Positions 26,301 through 35,079 of a stretch of DNA of 64,000 nt are shown in pieces (within the stretch, counting starts at the first letter, position 1; the number at the start of each line of letters is the position of its first letter). Source of the DNA: Robertmurraya siralis. GTDB taxonomy: Bacteria; Bacillota; Bacilli; Bacillales; Cytobacillaceae. Both the position numbers and the translations under genes were made by a program. Under the pieces are notes generated by a model. That model was not told the DNA's origin and ran no database searches. It saw only the letters and a program-made list of their open reading frames with translations. Location of the stretch: positions 62,001 through 126,000 of the forward strand of contig NZ_SWLZ01000006.1 of the NCBI RefSeq assembly GCF_005502275.1. The letters run 5' to 3'.

Positions 26301-26376
26301 ATCCTTCTTTTTCATGTATTTTTTATATTCAACACCATCCTATAAAAAAACTTATAAAAAAAGAAGGATTTTTTTA
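26301..26376 (+). terminator. Terminator of yhaH
   Basis: ATCCTTCTTTTT pairs with AAAAAGAAGGAT across a 45-nt AT-rich loop and is followed by seven T. The long loop is unusual, but the stem and T-run are clear. Confidence 0.7.
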
Positions 26377-26677
26377 TTTGAGGCAGAAAAGTAATATATT
26401 ATAAAAATGATCAGTTTGTAATGAAACATTTTCTTCTATTAATCGTATTTTATTTATAGCTTCCGTATAAATAGACATCAGTAAATATTTCCAGTCCATT
26501 GTTTTGACTATATAAAAAATGAGGAAAAACGCCATATCATCTTACTTGTTTTACATAATTACAAGCTTATTTAAAATCTATAAAAAAATTTCTAAAAATT
26601 TAGTATATTTTTTCTTTATTTCTGATTGTTTTCTTGGCATAATGAAATAAAGAATATTAAAGCGGGTGAATTTGGGG

Positions 26678-27259
26678 ATGACAGAGAAAAATTATACAAT
26701 GAAAGAAGCGATGATTTTCAGTCAAAGAATTGCACAGTTAAGTAAGGCCTTATGGAAGTCTATTGAGAAAGATTGGCAGCAGTGGATCAAGCCGGCAGAT
26801 TTAAACATCAATGAGCACCACATCTTATGGATAGCGTATCATTTAAACGGCTCCTCTATTTCTGATGTTGCTAAGTTTGGAGTAATGCATGTATCCACAG
26901 CCTTTAACTTTTCAAAAAAGCTTGAAGAAAGAGGATTGCTCAAATTCTCCAAAAAAGAAAGCGATAAGCGCAACACGTATATAAAATTGACAGAAAAAGG
27001 CGAGGAAGTTTTATTAAGTCTGATGGAAACCTACGACCCTGATAAAAATTCTGTTTTCTCAGGCGCTATGCCTTTAAAGAATTTATACGGGAAATTTCCA
27101 GAAATTGTGGAAATGATGGCGATTGTACGCAACGTATATGGGGATGACTTTATGGAAATTTTTGAAAGATCCTTTGAAAACATTGAAAATGAATTCGATG
27201 ATAAAGATGGCTATTTAACAAAAAAGGATCCCTCAAAAGAACTTGTAATAAAGGATTAA
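26678..27259 (+). CDS. hpr: MarR-family transition-state regulator Hpr (ScoC)
   Basis: Winged-helix repressor of extracellular proteases and sporulation genes in B. subtilis. Residues 10-110 are nearly identical to B. subtilis Hpr ([60 protein letters not shown]), and the conserved [11 protein letters not shown]-type segment is present. The ATG at 26678 (193 aa) has GCGGGTG 9 nt upstream; a GTG four codons before it is the alternative. It is convergent with yhaI, the stop codons overlapping by 4 bp. Confidence 0.95.
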   Translation: MTEKNYTMKEAMIFSQRIAQLSKALWKSIEKDWQQWIKPADLNINEHHILWIAYHLNGSSISDVAKFGVMHVSTAFNFSKKLEERGLLKFSKKESDKRNTYIKLTEKGEEVLLSLMETYDPDKNSVFSGAMPLKNLYGKFPEIVEMMAIVRNVYGDDFMEIFERSFENIENEFDDKDGYLTKKDPSKELVIKD

Positions 27260-27594
27260 TCTGCAAATTTTTGAAGTTGTAACATGAGTGGCAAATATAA
27301 TTGTTGACGGAGACAAGCTTCAATCGTCTCTTTTGGTTCAAGGCTTGGGTGCAAATCTATTTTGAATCTTTTATAAAGTGATTCAAAATAGACAAACCCC
27401 TCCGCTTGTTGCTCTTCAAGTGCAGCCGTTAATTCTTCGCAAATCGAGTAAAAATGTTCAACGTCTTTTTTACTCAATGATTTTTCGACAATTAATTTAT
27501 AAAATTGATCATCGCTTTTGGATATCATCTTCAATAATATTGATTGATGATATTCAAGGCGATTGATTTTTTCTAGCAATGTATCAAGGTCCAT
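27256..27594 (-). CDS. yhaI: YhaI (DUF1878) protein
   Basis: 112-aa, highly charged helical protein matching DUF1878/YhaI in length and context beside hpr. It has no membrane segment or catalytic motif. Segments such as [12 protein letters not shown] and [39 protein letters not shown] look like the family core. Function is unknown; proximity to hpr is conserved in Bacillus. The ATG is preceded by GAAAGAGG. Transcription converges with hpr and the genes overlap by 4 bp. Confidence 0.85.
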   Translation of the reverse strand: MDLDTLLEKINRLEYHQSILLKMISKSDDQFYKLIVEKSLSKKDVEHFYSICEELTAALEEQQAEGFVYFESLYKRFKIDLHPSLEPKETIEACLRQQLYLPLMLQLQKFAD

Positions 27595-27804
27595 AAAACA
27601 ACCTCTTTCGGGTATATTATTAAAAGTTAGACAAATGTTAATCCTATGTCCGCTCTTATTTTACAGAAACAAACCTAAAAATGAAATAAGAAACCTATTG
27701 ATTTTTTTATTCTTTGATCGTAAAGTATCAGAAGTGGATCTTGATTTGCACATTTATATCGATACCATGAATCCCTAACTTACTCCTTGTGGAGGATGAT
27801 ACTT

Positions 27805-28350
27805 TTGAATTGTTGGAAAACGATAAACTTTACTAAGCAATATGGACCTCAAAGATTGTTTATCATATCATTGATGACGATGTTAGTAGCATTTATTATT
27901 TTATATATGGCAATGTCTCATCTGCTCGTTCCGACTACCTTATATGATAATCATTTTGCCGTACTAGTATGCGGAGTGATTCTTATGTATCCACTTCATA
28001 AATTTTTGCATTTTTTGCCGATTGCTCATTTAGGAGCAATAGTAAAAAAGAAAATTGAGTGGAAATTTGGAATTTATCCCATTTTAGAGATAAAAGTTCA
28101 TGAACCAATTACCAAAACATTATTTTTAGTTGCATTGCTCATGCCATTATTTGTCATAACGACCCTTTTAAGCCTATCATACTTTTTATTTGAACATTAT
28201 GTTCACTATATTACGATTTTAATGGCTTATCAGATTGGTTTATCTGTTCCAGATATTCTCCATGCAATCAATATTAGAAAAGCTCCGAAAAATGCTTATA
28301 TTGAGGAAAATGAAGATGGCTTTGAAATTTTAGTAACAAAGCATCAATAA
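27805..28350 (+). CDS. DUF3267 membrane protein (putative zinc metalloprotease-like, YhaJ position)
   Basis: 181-aa protein with four or five hydrophobic segments. HKFLHFLPIAHLG near residue 63 resembles the HExxH-like zinc motif of DUF3267 proteins, but the Glu is replaced by Lys-Phe-Leu spacing, so proteolytic activity is doubtful. The start is taken as TTG at 27805 (MNCWKTINF) because GGAGG lies 9 nt upstream and directly abuts the ATG at 27796. It lies between yhaI and prsA, where B. subtilis has yhaJ/yhaK. Probably cotranscribed with the 60-aa gene 37 bp downstream. Confidence 0.65.
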   Translation: MNCWKTINFTKQYGPQRLFIISLMTMLVAFIILYMAMSHLLVPTTLYDNHFAVLVCGVILMYPLHKFLHFLPIAHLGAIVKKKIEWKFGIYPILEIKVHEPITKTLFLVALLMPLFVITTLLSLSYFLFEHYVHYITILMAYQIGLSVPDILHAINIRKAPKNAYIEENEDGFEILVTKHQ

Positions 28351-28387
28351 TAGCCTTACTGATGATTATGCCTAAAGGAGGGATTTT

Positions 28388-28570
28388 GTGATCATCTCCA
28401 TTTTTATCGTTTTTGCTATATTTATATTGTTTAATATTAATAAACTGACAAATTCCCTTTGTTTGCAAAAAGAAATCCCTGAAGAAAAGCAAGCGAAGGT
28501 GTTTAGAACGATAAATGTATTAATTACCATCTTGTTAATATCTTCATACATCGAAATATTATACACATAA
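28388..28570 (+). CDS. Small two-helix membrane protein
   Basis: 60 aa: helix one is residues 2-16, helix two about 41-58, linked by a polar loop KEIPEEKQAKVF. The GTG start follows AAAGGAGGG with 5-nt spacing, a very strong Shine-Dalgarno. It lies 37 bp after the DUF3267 gene and is followed by a perfect terminator, so the two form an operon. I do not recognise the family; small membrane proteins at this place occur in Bacillus but I cannot name it with confidence. Confidence 0.65.
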   Translation: MIISIFIVFAIFILFNINKLTNSLCLQKEIPEEKQAKVFRTINVLITILLISSYIEILYT

Positions 28571-28578
28571 GCAACTGC

Positions 28579-28616
28579 AAAAAGAAGAACATGGCTTAAT
28601 CCATGTTCTTCTTTTT
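28579..28616 (+). terminator. Terminator of the DUF3267 operon
   Basis: A perfect 16-bp stem (AAAAAGAAGAACATGG with its complement) around a 6-nt loop, ending in TTTTT. Confidence 0.93.
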
Positions 28617-28807
28617 ACTAAAAGTTCAATAAAACTTTGTGTATCTTTGATAAAGCTTCACAAGCTTATAATAAAGGATATTATTTAAAAATGGTTTTTT
28701 ATATCCTTAGCAATACTTTCGCCGATTTTTCCGTCCTTCTGCACGCCTTTAAAGTCTTTCTAATTTTAGTTATTTACTCAGCCTTTGTTCAAATCGTCCT
28801 TCTTTTC

Positions 28808-28894
28808 TTATAGCCATGCTGCTCCAACAATGACTAATAGAATGAACAACACAACGATTAAAGCAAAACCTCCACCGTATCCTGCTGCACCCAT
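28808..28894 (-). CDS. YjcZ-family sporulation peptide
   Basis: A 28-residue peptide, MGAAGYGGGFALIVVLFILL followed by VIVGAAWL, is a textbook YjcZ/YhaL-neighbour type sporulation peptide: a glycine/tyrosine-rich head and a single hydrophobic helix. A strong AAGGAGGTG precedes two tandem ATG codons (28897 and 28894); the second has the better 7-nt spacing. Such peptides are common in spore formers and often missed because of their size. The exact role is unknown. Confidence 0.8.
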   Translation of the reverse strand: MGAAGYGGGFALIVVLFILLVIVGAAWL

Positions 28895-29235
28895 CATAAC
28901 ACCTCCTTCCAAGATAAGATCGTCTAAATAATCCCCCTACCGAACTGGCAAGTTATCTGTTTTTAATTGGTTCCATGGCCGCCTTGTCAATACATGGAAC
29001 ATGAAAATGATTGGATTCCCTCTCATCTTGTTGAAGAGGAGCTTATCGCTCTTACACTTTATCCTATGTATAAGTCCTTATTTTGGAATAGGTAGAGTGC
29101 CTATTTTTGTGGACAAAAAATGGAGATAGATATGGTTTTGTTCTTTTTCCAAATTATGATATAGTATACTTTGTGGTAACCAGTGATACATTTTCAAATA
29201 GGTTTTTTATTAAAATTACAAACGAATAAAAAATA
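28895..29235. other. Intergenic stretch without a convincing gene
   Basis: Between the YjcZ peptide and repeat copy 3 nothing is strongly supported. A 33-codon plus-strand frame at 28994-29095 has protein-like composition but no ribosome binding site. Confidence 0.5.
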
Positions 29236-29342
29236 GGCTTTGTTATATGTCGGTGTTGATTTTTTGTTCATTTCGTGTGAAACTAAAGTTTCACACGAAA
29301 TGAACAAAAATCGTTGCATCAATAATATTGTTTAACAAAGCT
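29236..29342 (+). repeat. MITE-like intergenic repeat, copy 3 (best preserved)
   Basis: Ends GGCTTTGTTATATG and TTTAACAAAGCT are near-perfect inverted repeats. Inside is a perfect 24-bp palindrome arm pair (29261-29284 and 29287-29310) with a 2-nt loop. The element is flanked by an exact 8-bp direct repeat AAAAAATA (29228-29235 and 29343-29350), as expected for a transposition target duplication. It lies 78 bp upstream of prsA. Confidence 0.85.
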
Positions 29343-29419
29343 AAAAAATAAGGGAATGGTTTTCTTTATCCTATGAAATGTAGTCACAATCAAGAAATTT
29401 AATTATAGGAGTTGTTTTA

Positions 29420-30319
29420 ATGAAAAAGTGGGTCCTTTCCCTATTATTACTTGTGGGAATCGTTACGTTAGCTGCATGTAACAACGGGGGTAATTCTGAG
29501 ACAGTCGCAGAAACAAAAGCAGGCAATATTACAAAGGACGAGCTTTATGAAGCAATGAAAAAGTCCTATGGACAAAATGTCCTTCAACAACTTGTGTATG
29601 AAAAAATCTTATCTGAAAAATATGAAGTAACGGATGAAGAGCTTGACGCAAAATTCAATGAAGTGAAAGAGCAGTTAGGGGCAAACTTCGAAATGGCCTT
29701 AATGCAATACAATATGACAGAGGAAAGCTTTAAAGATAGCCTAAAGCTTGACCTTCTCGTTGAAAAAGCGGCTACTGCCGATATGGAAGTAACAGATGAA
29801 GAAGTTCAGGAATACTATGATAACTACAAGCCGCAAATTAAGGCTCGTCATATTTTAGTTGAGGACGAAGCAACAGCAAAAGAAGTGAAAGCGAAGCTTG
29901 ATGATGGTGGAGATTTTGCAGAATTAGCAAAAGAATACTCACAAGATCCTGGCTCTGCTGAAGAAGGCGGCGAATTAGGCTGGTTTGGTCCAGGAATGAT
30001 GGTTCAGCCATTCGAAGAAGCGGCTTATGCACTGGATGTGAATGAAATTAGCGAACCTGTCAAATCTGACAACGGTTTCCATATCATCCAAGTAACCGAA
30101 AAAGAAGAGAAGAAACCTCTAGAAGACATGAGAGCTGAGATTGAGTATGAAGTAAAAGTATCAAAAATCGATAACACTATGATGAGTGAAACACTTCAGA
30201 AAGAATTGAAAGAGGCTAATGTGAAAATCAGTGATAAAGAATTAAGCGGCTTTATACAGTCTGACGAAGGTGCAGAGGGTACAGAAGCTGAAAAAAATAC
30301 TGAATCTGATGAAAAATAA
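29420..30319 (+). CDS. prsA: Foldase lipoprotein PrsA (peptidyl-prolyl isomerase)
   Basis: Extracytoplasmic lipoprotein that helps exported proteins fold. Residues 1-20 are a lipoprotein signal peptide with lipobox LAAC and the modified cysteine at 20. A charged helical domain follows, then a parvulin-type PPIase domain at about 137-230 with IKARHILVEDEATAKEV, FAELAKEYSQDPGSAEEGGELGWFGPG and SDNGFHIIQVT. The C terminus is an acidic tail. It is 299 aa, as is typical. The ATG follows AGGAG by 8 nt. It is monocistronic with a perfect terminator; a repeat element sits in its upstream region. Confidence 0.97.
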   Translation: MKKWVLSLLLLVGIVTLAACNNGGNSETVAETKAGNITKDELYEAMKKSYGQNVLQQLVYEKILSEKYEVTDEELDAKFNEVKEQLGANFEMALMQYNMTEESFKDSLKLDLLVEKAATADMEVTDEEVQEYYDNYKPQIKARHILVEDEATAKEVKAKLDDGGDFAELAKEYSQDPGSAEEGGELGWFGPGMMVQPFEEAAYALDVNEISEPVKSDNGFHIIQVTEKEEKKPLEDMRAEIEYEVKVSKIDNTMMSETLQKELKEANVKISDKELSGFIQSDEGAEGTEAEKNTESDEK

Positions 30320-30331
30320 TACTTTATACAA

Positions 30332-30367
30332 AAACAGTCTGAACATCTCTTGATGTTCAGACTGTTT
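30332..30367 (+). terminator. Terminator of prsA
   Basis: A perfect 16-bp stem (AAACAGTCTGAACATC and complement) with a 4-nt loop, ending in TTT; it lies between convergent prsA and yhaL and may serve both. Confidence 0.9.
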
Positions 30368-30389
30368 CTATTTAAGCTACCATTGGAAA

Positions 30390-30575
30390 TTAGCCAAATG
30401 AACGGCTCTCCGTTTTTTCTTCTTTCGCTTTTTCCAACCGCTCCATATAAATTTCTCCCTCTTTTTCAATCAGTTCTCTTTCTTTTTCTCTTTCTTCTCT
30501 GCCTGTTTTAACAGCCATAAAGGCGCTTATGACAATACCACCAACAATCACTATTACCCAAATAGGCACACCCAT
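30390..30575 (-). CDS. yhaL: YhaL family membrane protein
   Basis: 61 aa: an N-terminal membrane helix (VPIWVIVIVGGIVISAFMAV) and a charged cytoplasmic tail with the family pattern EKEGEIYMERLEKAKEE. B. subtilis YhaL, a sporulation-related small protein, lies between yhaM and prsA as here. The ATG at 30575 follows GTGGAGG by 8 nt; the longer frame starting eleven codons upstream has no good Shine-Dalgarno. Confidence 0.8.
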   Translation of the reverse strand: MGVPIWVIVIVGGIVISAFMAVKTGREEREKERELIEKEGEIYMERLEKAKEEKTESRSFG

Positions 30576-30937
30576 ATTTTCTTCCTCCACATATATAGAT
30601 TTGTACAAGCCTTATTGGTTCCATTGTATGCATAAGTCTTTAAAATATGAACGTAGCAATAGAGATTATTGCTGAGTTCGACTGGTGGCAGAAGATTCAT
30701 GTCAACAGTATTTCTCCTTCATGCGATATTTTCAGGTAAAATCGCTTTTTCTCAGCTACTATTATCATTTTTTAAGCTGACTACTTAAAGAGCCTACTTT
30801 TGGCAGCACGAACGATAAATGCGATACTATTCCCTGAATGACTTACCGTAGCGAAGGGTATTTGAAGTTTACTAAACTTTTACTATTTGGGCCAGACGTA
30901 GATATACTTTATATTTGCTCTAAACGATAAGAAAAAC
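30576..30937. other. Intergenic stretch, no feature seen
   Basis: AT-rich sequence between yhaL and the yhaM terminator. I see no gene, strong promoter or repeat here beyond possible upstream sequences of yhaL. Confidence 0.5.
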
Positions 30938-30973
30938 GGTAGCCATGCTCGAGCTTGCTCGCATACGGCTACC
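30938..30973 (-). terminator. Terminator of yhaM
   Basis: GGTAGCC pairs with GGCTACC, and inner ATGC/GCAT pairs extend the stem. On the minus strand GTTTTTCTT follows. It ends 7 bp from the yhaM stop. Confidence 0.85.
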
Positions 30974-30979
30974 ATTTTT

Positions 30980-31924
30980 TTAGTTATGAAAAGTAGGCTT
31001 GTAAAAGGCGCGATTATCCAATGCAAATACTCTGTCCGTAAACTCTCCTGGTTTGACACGCTCAAGCGCCCGGTCAAGCATGTTCATTTTCGCATCAATA
31101 TTATCAATGTAATGGAGAATTTCCGCCTCTTTAATCAATGGCGGCTTCGGACTTCCCCACTCGGCTTTGCCGTGGTGGGACAACACTAAATGTTGCAGTA
31201 TAACTACTTCTTCACCGGAAATCCCAAGCTCATTTGCCGCATGGACAATTTCAGATGCCATAATATTAATGTGGCCAAGTAAATTCCCTTCAACTGTATA
31301 AGTTGTGGAAATCGGACCTGAAAGCTCCGTTACCTTGCCTAAATCGTGGAGCAATACACCTGCATACAGCAGGTCTTTATCAAGACTTGGATATAACCCT
31401 GCTATAGCCTTTGCCAAATCCAGCATGCTGACGACATGATAAGCTAAACCGGAAACAAATTCATGATGATTTTTAGTCGCTGCTGGAAACTCTAAGAAAT
31501 CATCCTGATATTTTTTTAGCAAATGCCTCGTAATTCTTTGTATATTTGGATTCTTCATTTCGAAGATATATTGTGTGATTTTGCTTAGCATTTCTTCCTT
31601 ACTGACAGGTGCCGTTAATAAAAAGTCTGAAAGATTAACTCCATCCGTCGGAGTTGCGGGACGAATTTGCCGAAGTCTTAATTGATTTCTCCCTCGATAA
31701 TTCTGGATATCACCCAACACCTTCACAATCTTCTCCGCACTATAGTTCTTTTCATCCGCCTCAGATGCGTCCCAAAGCTTCGCTTCTATTTCACCGCTTT
31801 GATCCTGCAAAATTAGAGTTAAAAATGGTTTTCCGTTGCTGGCTGTACCTTTTACAGAACTTTTTATAAGTAGAAACTTCTCAACTTGCTCCCCGACATC
31901 ATGCTGGAGAATACCCTTACTCAT
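30980..31924 (-). CDS. yhaM: 3'-5' exoribonuclease YhaM
   Basis: Mn-dependent 3'-5' exonuclease acting on RNA and single-stranded DNA in Firmicutes. The 314-aa protein has an N-terminal OB-fold (about residues 12-90, [22 protein letters not shown]) and an HD domain with [16 protein letters not shown] and the metal-binding [11 protein letters not shown], followed by [15 protein letters not shown]. All match B. subtilis YhaM in length and order. The ATG is 11 nt after AAAGGGG. It lies downstream of yhaO-yhaN in the same direction and has a terminator. Confidence 0.95.
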   Translation of the reverse strand: MSKGILQHDVGEQVEKFLLIKSSVKGTASNGKPFLTLILQDQSGEIEAKLWDASEADEKNYSAEKIVKVLGDIQNYRGRNQLRLRQIRPATPTDGVNLSDFLLTAPVSKEEMLSKITQYIFEMKNPNIQRITRHLLKKYQDDFLEFPAATKNHHEFVSGLAYHVVSMLDLAKAIAGLYPSLDKDLLYAGVLLHDLGKVTELSGPISTTYTVEGNLLGHINIMASEIVHAANELGISGEEVVILQHLVLSHHGKAEWGSPKPPLIKEAEILHYIDNIDAKMNMLDRALERVKPGEFTDRVFALDNRAFYKPTFHN

Positions 31925-32082
31925 ATGAATAGACGCCCCTTTCTATGAAACTATTATAGCATACGCATGGAGGATCGTTGTAAAAAGCGAACCAGCTTAA
32001 TTCAAGGCAAATTTATTTTAGGCCGTTAATTTTTACTTCATTTTGACTTCCTTACACCGCTGGAAAATGAACAAAATAAAGT

Positions 32083-35067
32083 CTAAAAAATAGAAATGCT
32101 ACTATGTTTACTTATAAGATTGTCCATGCTCATGACTTCCTCTTTTTCAAAATAACTTAGTAAATGTTGGTGACATGTAAAGAAAAGAATTTGATTATCT
32201 TTTATACTCTGTAATAATTCAATTACATTTGACGTTCGTACGTGGTCAAAATTAACAAAACTATCATCTATTATAATGGGAAAAGGATACTTTTTATAGA
32301 TTGTTGTCGCAAGGGCTAAGCGCAGCGAAAAATAAATCTGCTCCATCGTTGCCTGACTTAATTCATTCGCTTCAAAAAGAACATGATCCGCCCTTTCTAT
32401 CAGAAATCCATTTGCCTCCGCTTTGGGAAGGATTCTTAAATAATTTCCATTTGTTAAAAATGCTAGATATTGTTCTGCCTTTTTTAACATTGATGGCAGA
32501 CGTTCTTCTTTAAAACGATTGACAGTCTTCTGCAACATTTCTTTTGCAACCATGCGCTTCGCCCATTCCTTTGCTATTCCATCTAACTCAGACTGGAGTT
32601 GCCTATACCTATGAAGAAGTTCACCATATGCCCCGCCCTCCTCAAGCAGGGAAATTTGATGCTTTACTTCTGCCAAGGATTGCTGGAGCACTTGAATATC
32701 ATCTTTGACAGCATGCAATGCCCTAACCGTCATTTCTCTTTCAATTTGTGGTTCTATCCCTTCCATTGCATCAATCTCTAAAAGAGATAATTTGAGTTGC
32801 CTTGATAACTCCTCTGCTTTTAATGCTAATTGCTGTCTCCTTTCAGCCTCCTTGCCTTTTAAGCGGTATGCTTCTTCTGAATCGACTTGCGCCATCGCAA
32901 ATAATGTGCTCTTTTCCTGCTCAAGATGCTCAAACTCTCTTGTTACATGTTCTAGCTGTTCAGCTAATTCTGTCTGTTTCTCCATCAACGCTTCATACTT
33001 TTGTTTGTTGACAAATTCCTTCTTTAACTGTTCTCTTAATATATAAATCTTATCTCCAATCGAACTTGAAGACGGAGCGAAAAACCTCGTCCATATACGC
33101 TCAATTCTTTCCTCAAAATTTTTCACATCCGCTTCCTTTTTCAGCAATTGCGAATCAAGATTGCGATCTTCCCTTTTTAATTCCTTTAGCTTTGAAATCA
33201 ACAGAAACGCTTCGTGAACATGATTTAAAGCCAATTCCTTCGATAAGCAAAGTTCTCGACCAAGCTGAAGTAAAAACTCTTCATGCTGTTTCATTTCTTG
33301 CTCCCAAGCTTCAAAGGCATGAAGTACTTTTTCATATTGATTGTTCTGCTGCTCCCATTTAATTTTCATGACTGTTAATTGCTCTCTTAGAGCTTGATCC
33401 CGCTTTAATTGCTCCGTTATGAAAGAAACATCTGCATCAGAAAAATCATTCATTTCTGTTTTTAGTGAAACTTCTTCTTCTTTTAAGCGCTGTAGTTCAA
33501 CTTCAAACTCTTTTTGCCGAGTTTTCCTCCTTACAAACAGCTTATACCCAGAAAAACTAATCCCGATAGCACCAATAACAACAAGACCCCATTGTGCCTG
33601 AAAGAGTCCCCAAATCGCCAATATCACAAAAAGACCCACCAAAAAAAGAGAGTGTATTTGATTGGAGCGAAGCTGCTCCTTCTCTTTCTGGTTATTCATT
33701 TTTAGAAGATGTATTTTATCGCCAATACTATGTAGTTCCCTCTCTATTAAATCCTTCCGCTTCCAACGTTGCAGTCTATTTTCGTTCTCTTCTCGAACAG
33801 CTTCAGGCAGTAACTCCTCTTGTAGCTGCTCAATTTGATGTTCCAGCCTTTCTAATTCCTCTTGTTCTTTTATAAATTGTTGATCAAGCTCGAGTTTTTG
33901 CTCCTGCAGTCGAATTTGTTTTTTCTCAGCATGGGCCGCTTTATCCTTCATGAAAATACTTGTATTTACATGATTCAGCCTGTCTTCATCCATAGATAAA
34001 TGGAGCATGCTCTCTATGTCTTCAATTTTCTCAGTCAGTTGCTCGCGTTTAAACCGCCACTGCTCTATCTCCTCTTTCATCTGTTGATAAAGGGTGACCT
34101 GTTCAACAATCTGTTGTATCTCAGTTTCTGCCTCAATAAACTGGCGGTTTGGTTCAAGAAGCTTTAATTCTTCTTCCATTTGCTTATTGCGCTCACTCAA
34201 AGACTTCATTTGCCCTTCTAACGGCTTTAATAGCTGCTGTAGCTGTTCAAGTCGGGGAAGCCCATCTGTCGGAAAAGAAACGTCTTCAGACTGTTGCAAT
34301 TGGCTTTGAAGCAATCGTCTTTCTTTTACAATTGGCAACAGCTTTTCCCATTCTTCCAATTGCTGCAACTTCTTCTGAAGACCGTACATTTCTTTTTGTT
34401 TCATTTGAATGGTTTCCTCGATTTGACTCTTTTGCTTTAGAAGCTCCCCGTATTGTTCATTTTGTTGTTCTGCCCGTTTTAGCTCTTTATGAACACCATT
34501 TATCTCCCTTAACTTTTCATTAATAGCAGGTTTCTTCCCATTTGGTTTGAACCAACTATCAATCTCTTTAAGAAGTTCAGTTTCAGCTATTAATAAACGC
34601 TCTGTACCTACTGTTCCAGTAGAAAATAAAAACCTTCCTAAATCCTCCCCTTTCAGTTGATGCACATTTTGCAAACCATGTATATTAAAAGAAAAGATTG
34701 ACTGATATAACCCTTTATCGATCCGCCATAAAAGCTCATTAAGCAATTCTTCGCCGCCGCTTCTGCCGTCTGACAATAGAACAGTGACATCACCGACTGC
34801 TTTTCCCCTCACACGTTCGATTGTTGCCTTTCCTTCTTTCAGCTCAAGTACAAGCTGACCACCATATTTCGCACCTTTCTTTGGTTCATAGCGCAGTTCA
34901 TTTTGCTGCTTTGTAGGAAAACCGAAGAGAATGCTATGAATAAATGACATAATCGTTGATTTTCCCGCTTCGTTTTCCCCGTAAAAAACATTTAAATCTT
35001 GGATTTTTTTAATGGTTACATTTTCCAATTTGCCATAACCGTAAATATGGAGTTCTCTTATTTTCAA
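32083..35067 (-). CDS. yhaN: Rad50/SbcC-like ATPase YhaN
   Basis: Large SMC/Rad50-type ATPase (about 994 aa). The N-terminal half-domain has Walker A GENEAGKST. Long coiled-coil arms follow, interrupted near residues 460-500 by two adjacent hydrophobic segments (LFLVGLFVILAIWGLF and GLVVIGAIGISF), so the arm tip may be membrane anchored. The C-terminal half-domain has Walker B IIIDDSFVNFD. It pairs with the YhaO nuclease as SbcC does with SbcD. The start is uncertain: TTG at 35067 has GGGGG 8 nt upstream, whereas the GTG three codons earlier overlaps that site. It starts 13 bp after yhaO. Confidence 0.9.
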   Translation of the reverse strand: MKIRELHIYGYGKLENVTIKKIQDLNVFYGENEAGKSTIMSFIHSILFGFPTKQQNELRYEPKKGAKYGGQLVLELKEGKATIERVRGKAVGDVTVLLSDGRSGGEELLNELLWRIDKGLYQSIFSFNIHGLQNVHQLKGEDLGRFLFSTGTVGTERLLIAETELLKEIDSWFKPNGKKPAINEKLREINGVHKELKRAEQQNEQYGELLKQKSQIEETIQMKQKEMYGLQKKLQQLEEWEKLLPIVKERRLLQSQLQQSEDVSFPTDGLPRLEQLQQLLKPLEGQMKSLSERNKQMEEELKLLEPNRQFIEAETEIQQIVEQVTLYQQMKEEIEQWRFKREQLTEKIEDIESMLHLSMDEDRLNHVNTSIFMKDKAAHAEKKQIRLQEQKLELDQQFIKEQEELERLEHQIEQLQEELLPEAVREENENRLQRWKRKDLIERELHSIGDKIHLLKMNNQKEKEQLRSNQIHSLFLVGLFVILAIWGLFQAQWGLVVIGAIGISFSGYKLFVRRKTRQKEFEVELQRLKEEEVSLKTEMNDFSDADVSFITEQLKRDQALREQLTVMKIKWEQQNNQYEKVLHAFEAWEQEMKQHEEFLLQLGRELCLSKELALNHVHEAFLLISKLKELKREDRNLDSQLLKKEADVKNFEERIERIWTRFFAPSSSSIGDKIYILREQLKKEFVNKQKYEALMEKQTELAEQLEHVTREFEHLEQEKSTLFAMAQVDSEEAYRLKGKEAERRQQLALKAEELSRQLKLSLLEIDAMEGIEPQIEREMTVRALHAVKDDIQVLQQSLAEVKHQISLLEEGGAYGELLHRYRQLQSELDGIAKEWAKRMVAKEMLQKTVNRFKEERLPSMLKKAEQYLAFLTNGNYLRILPKAEANGFLIERADHVLFEANELSQATMEQIYFSLRLALATTIYKKYPFPIIIDDSFVNFDHVRTSNVIELLQSIKDNQILFFTCHQHLLSYFEKEEVMSMDNLISKHSSISIF

Positions 35068-35079
35068 ACATCTCACCCC

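Noticed and set aside
33066-34523. Several plus-strand frames of 90-124 codons within yhaN
   Set aside because: Antisense shadows of a coiled-coil gene; Ser/Cys/Leu-rich from complementing Glu/Lys/Gln codons.
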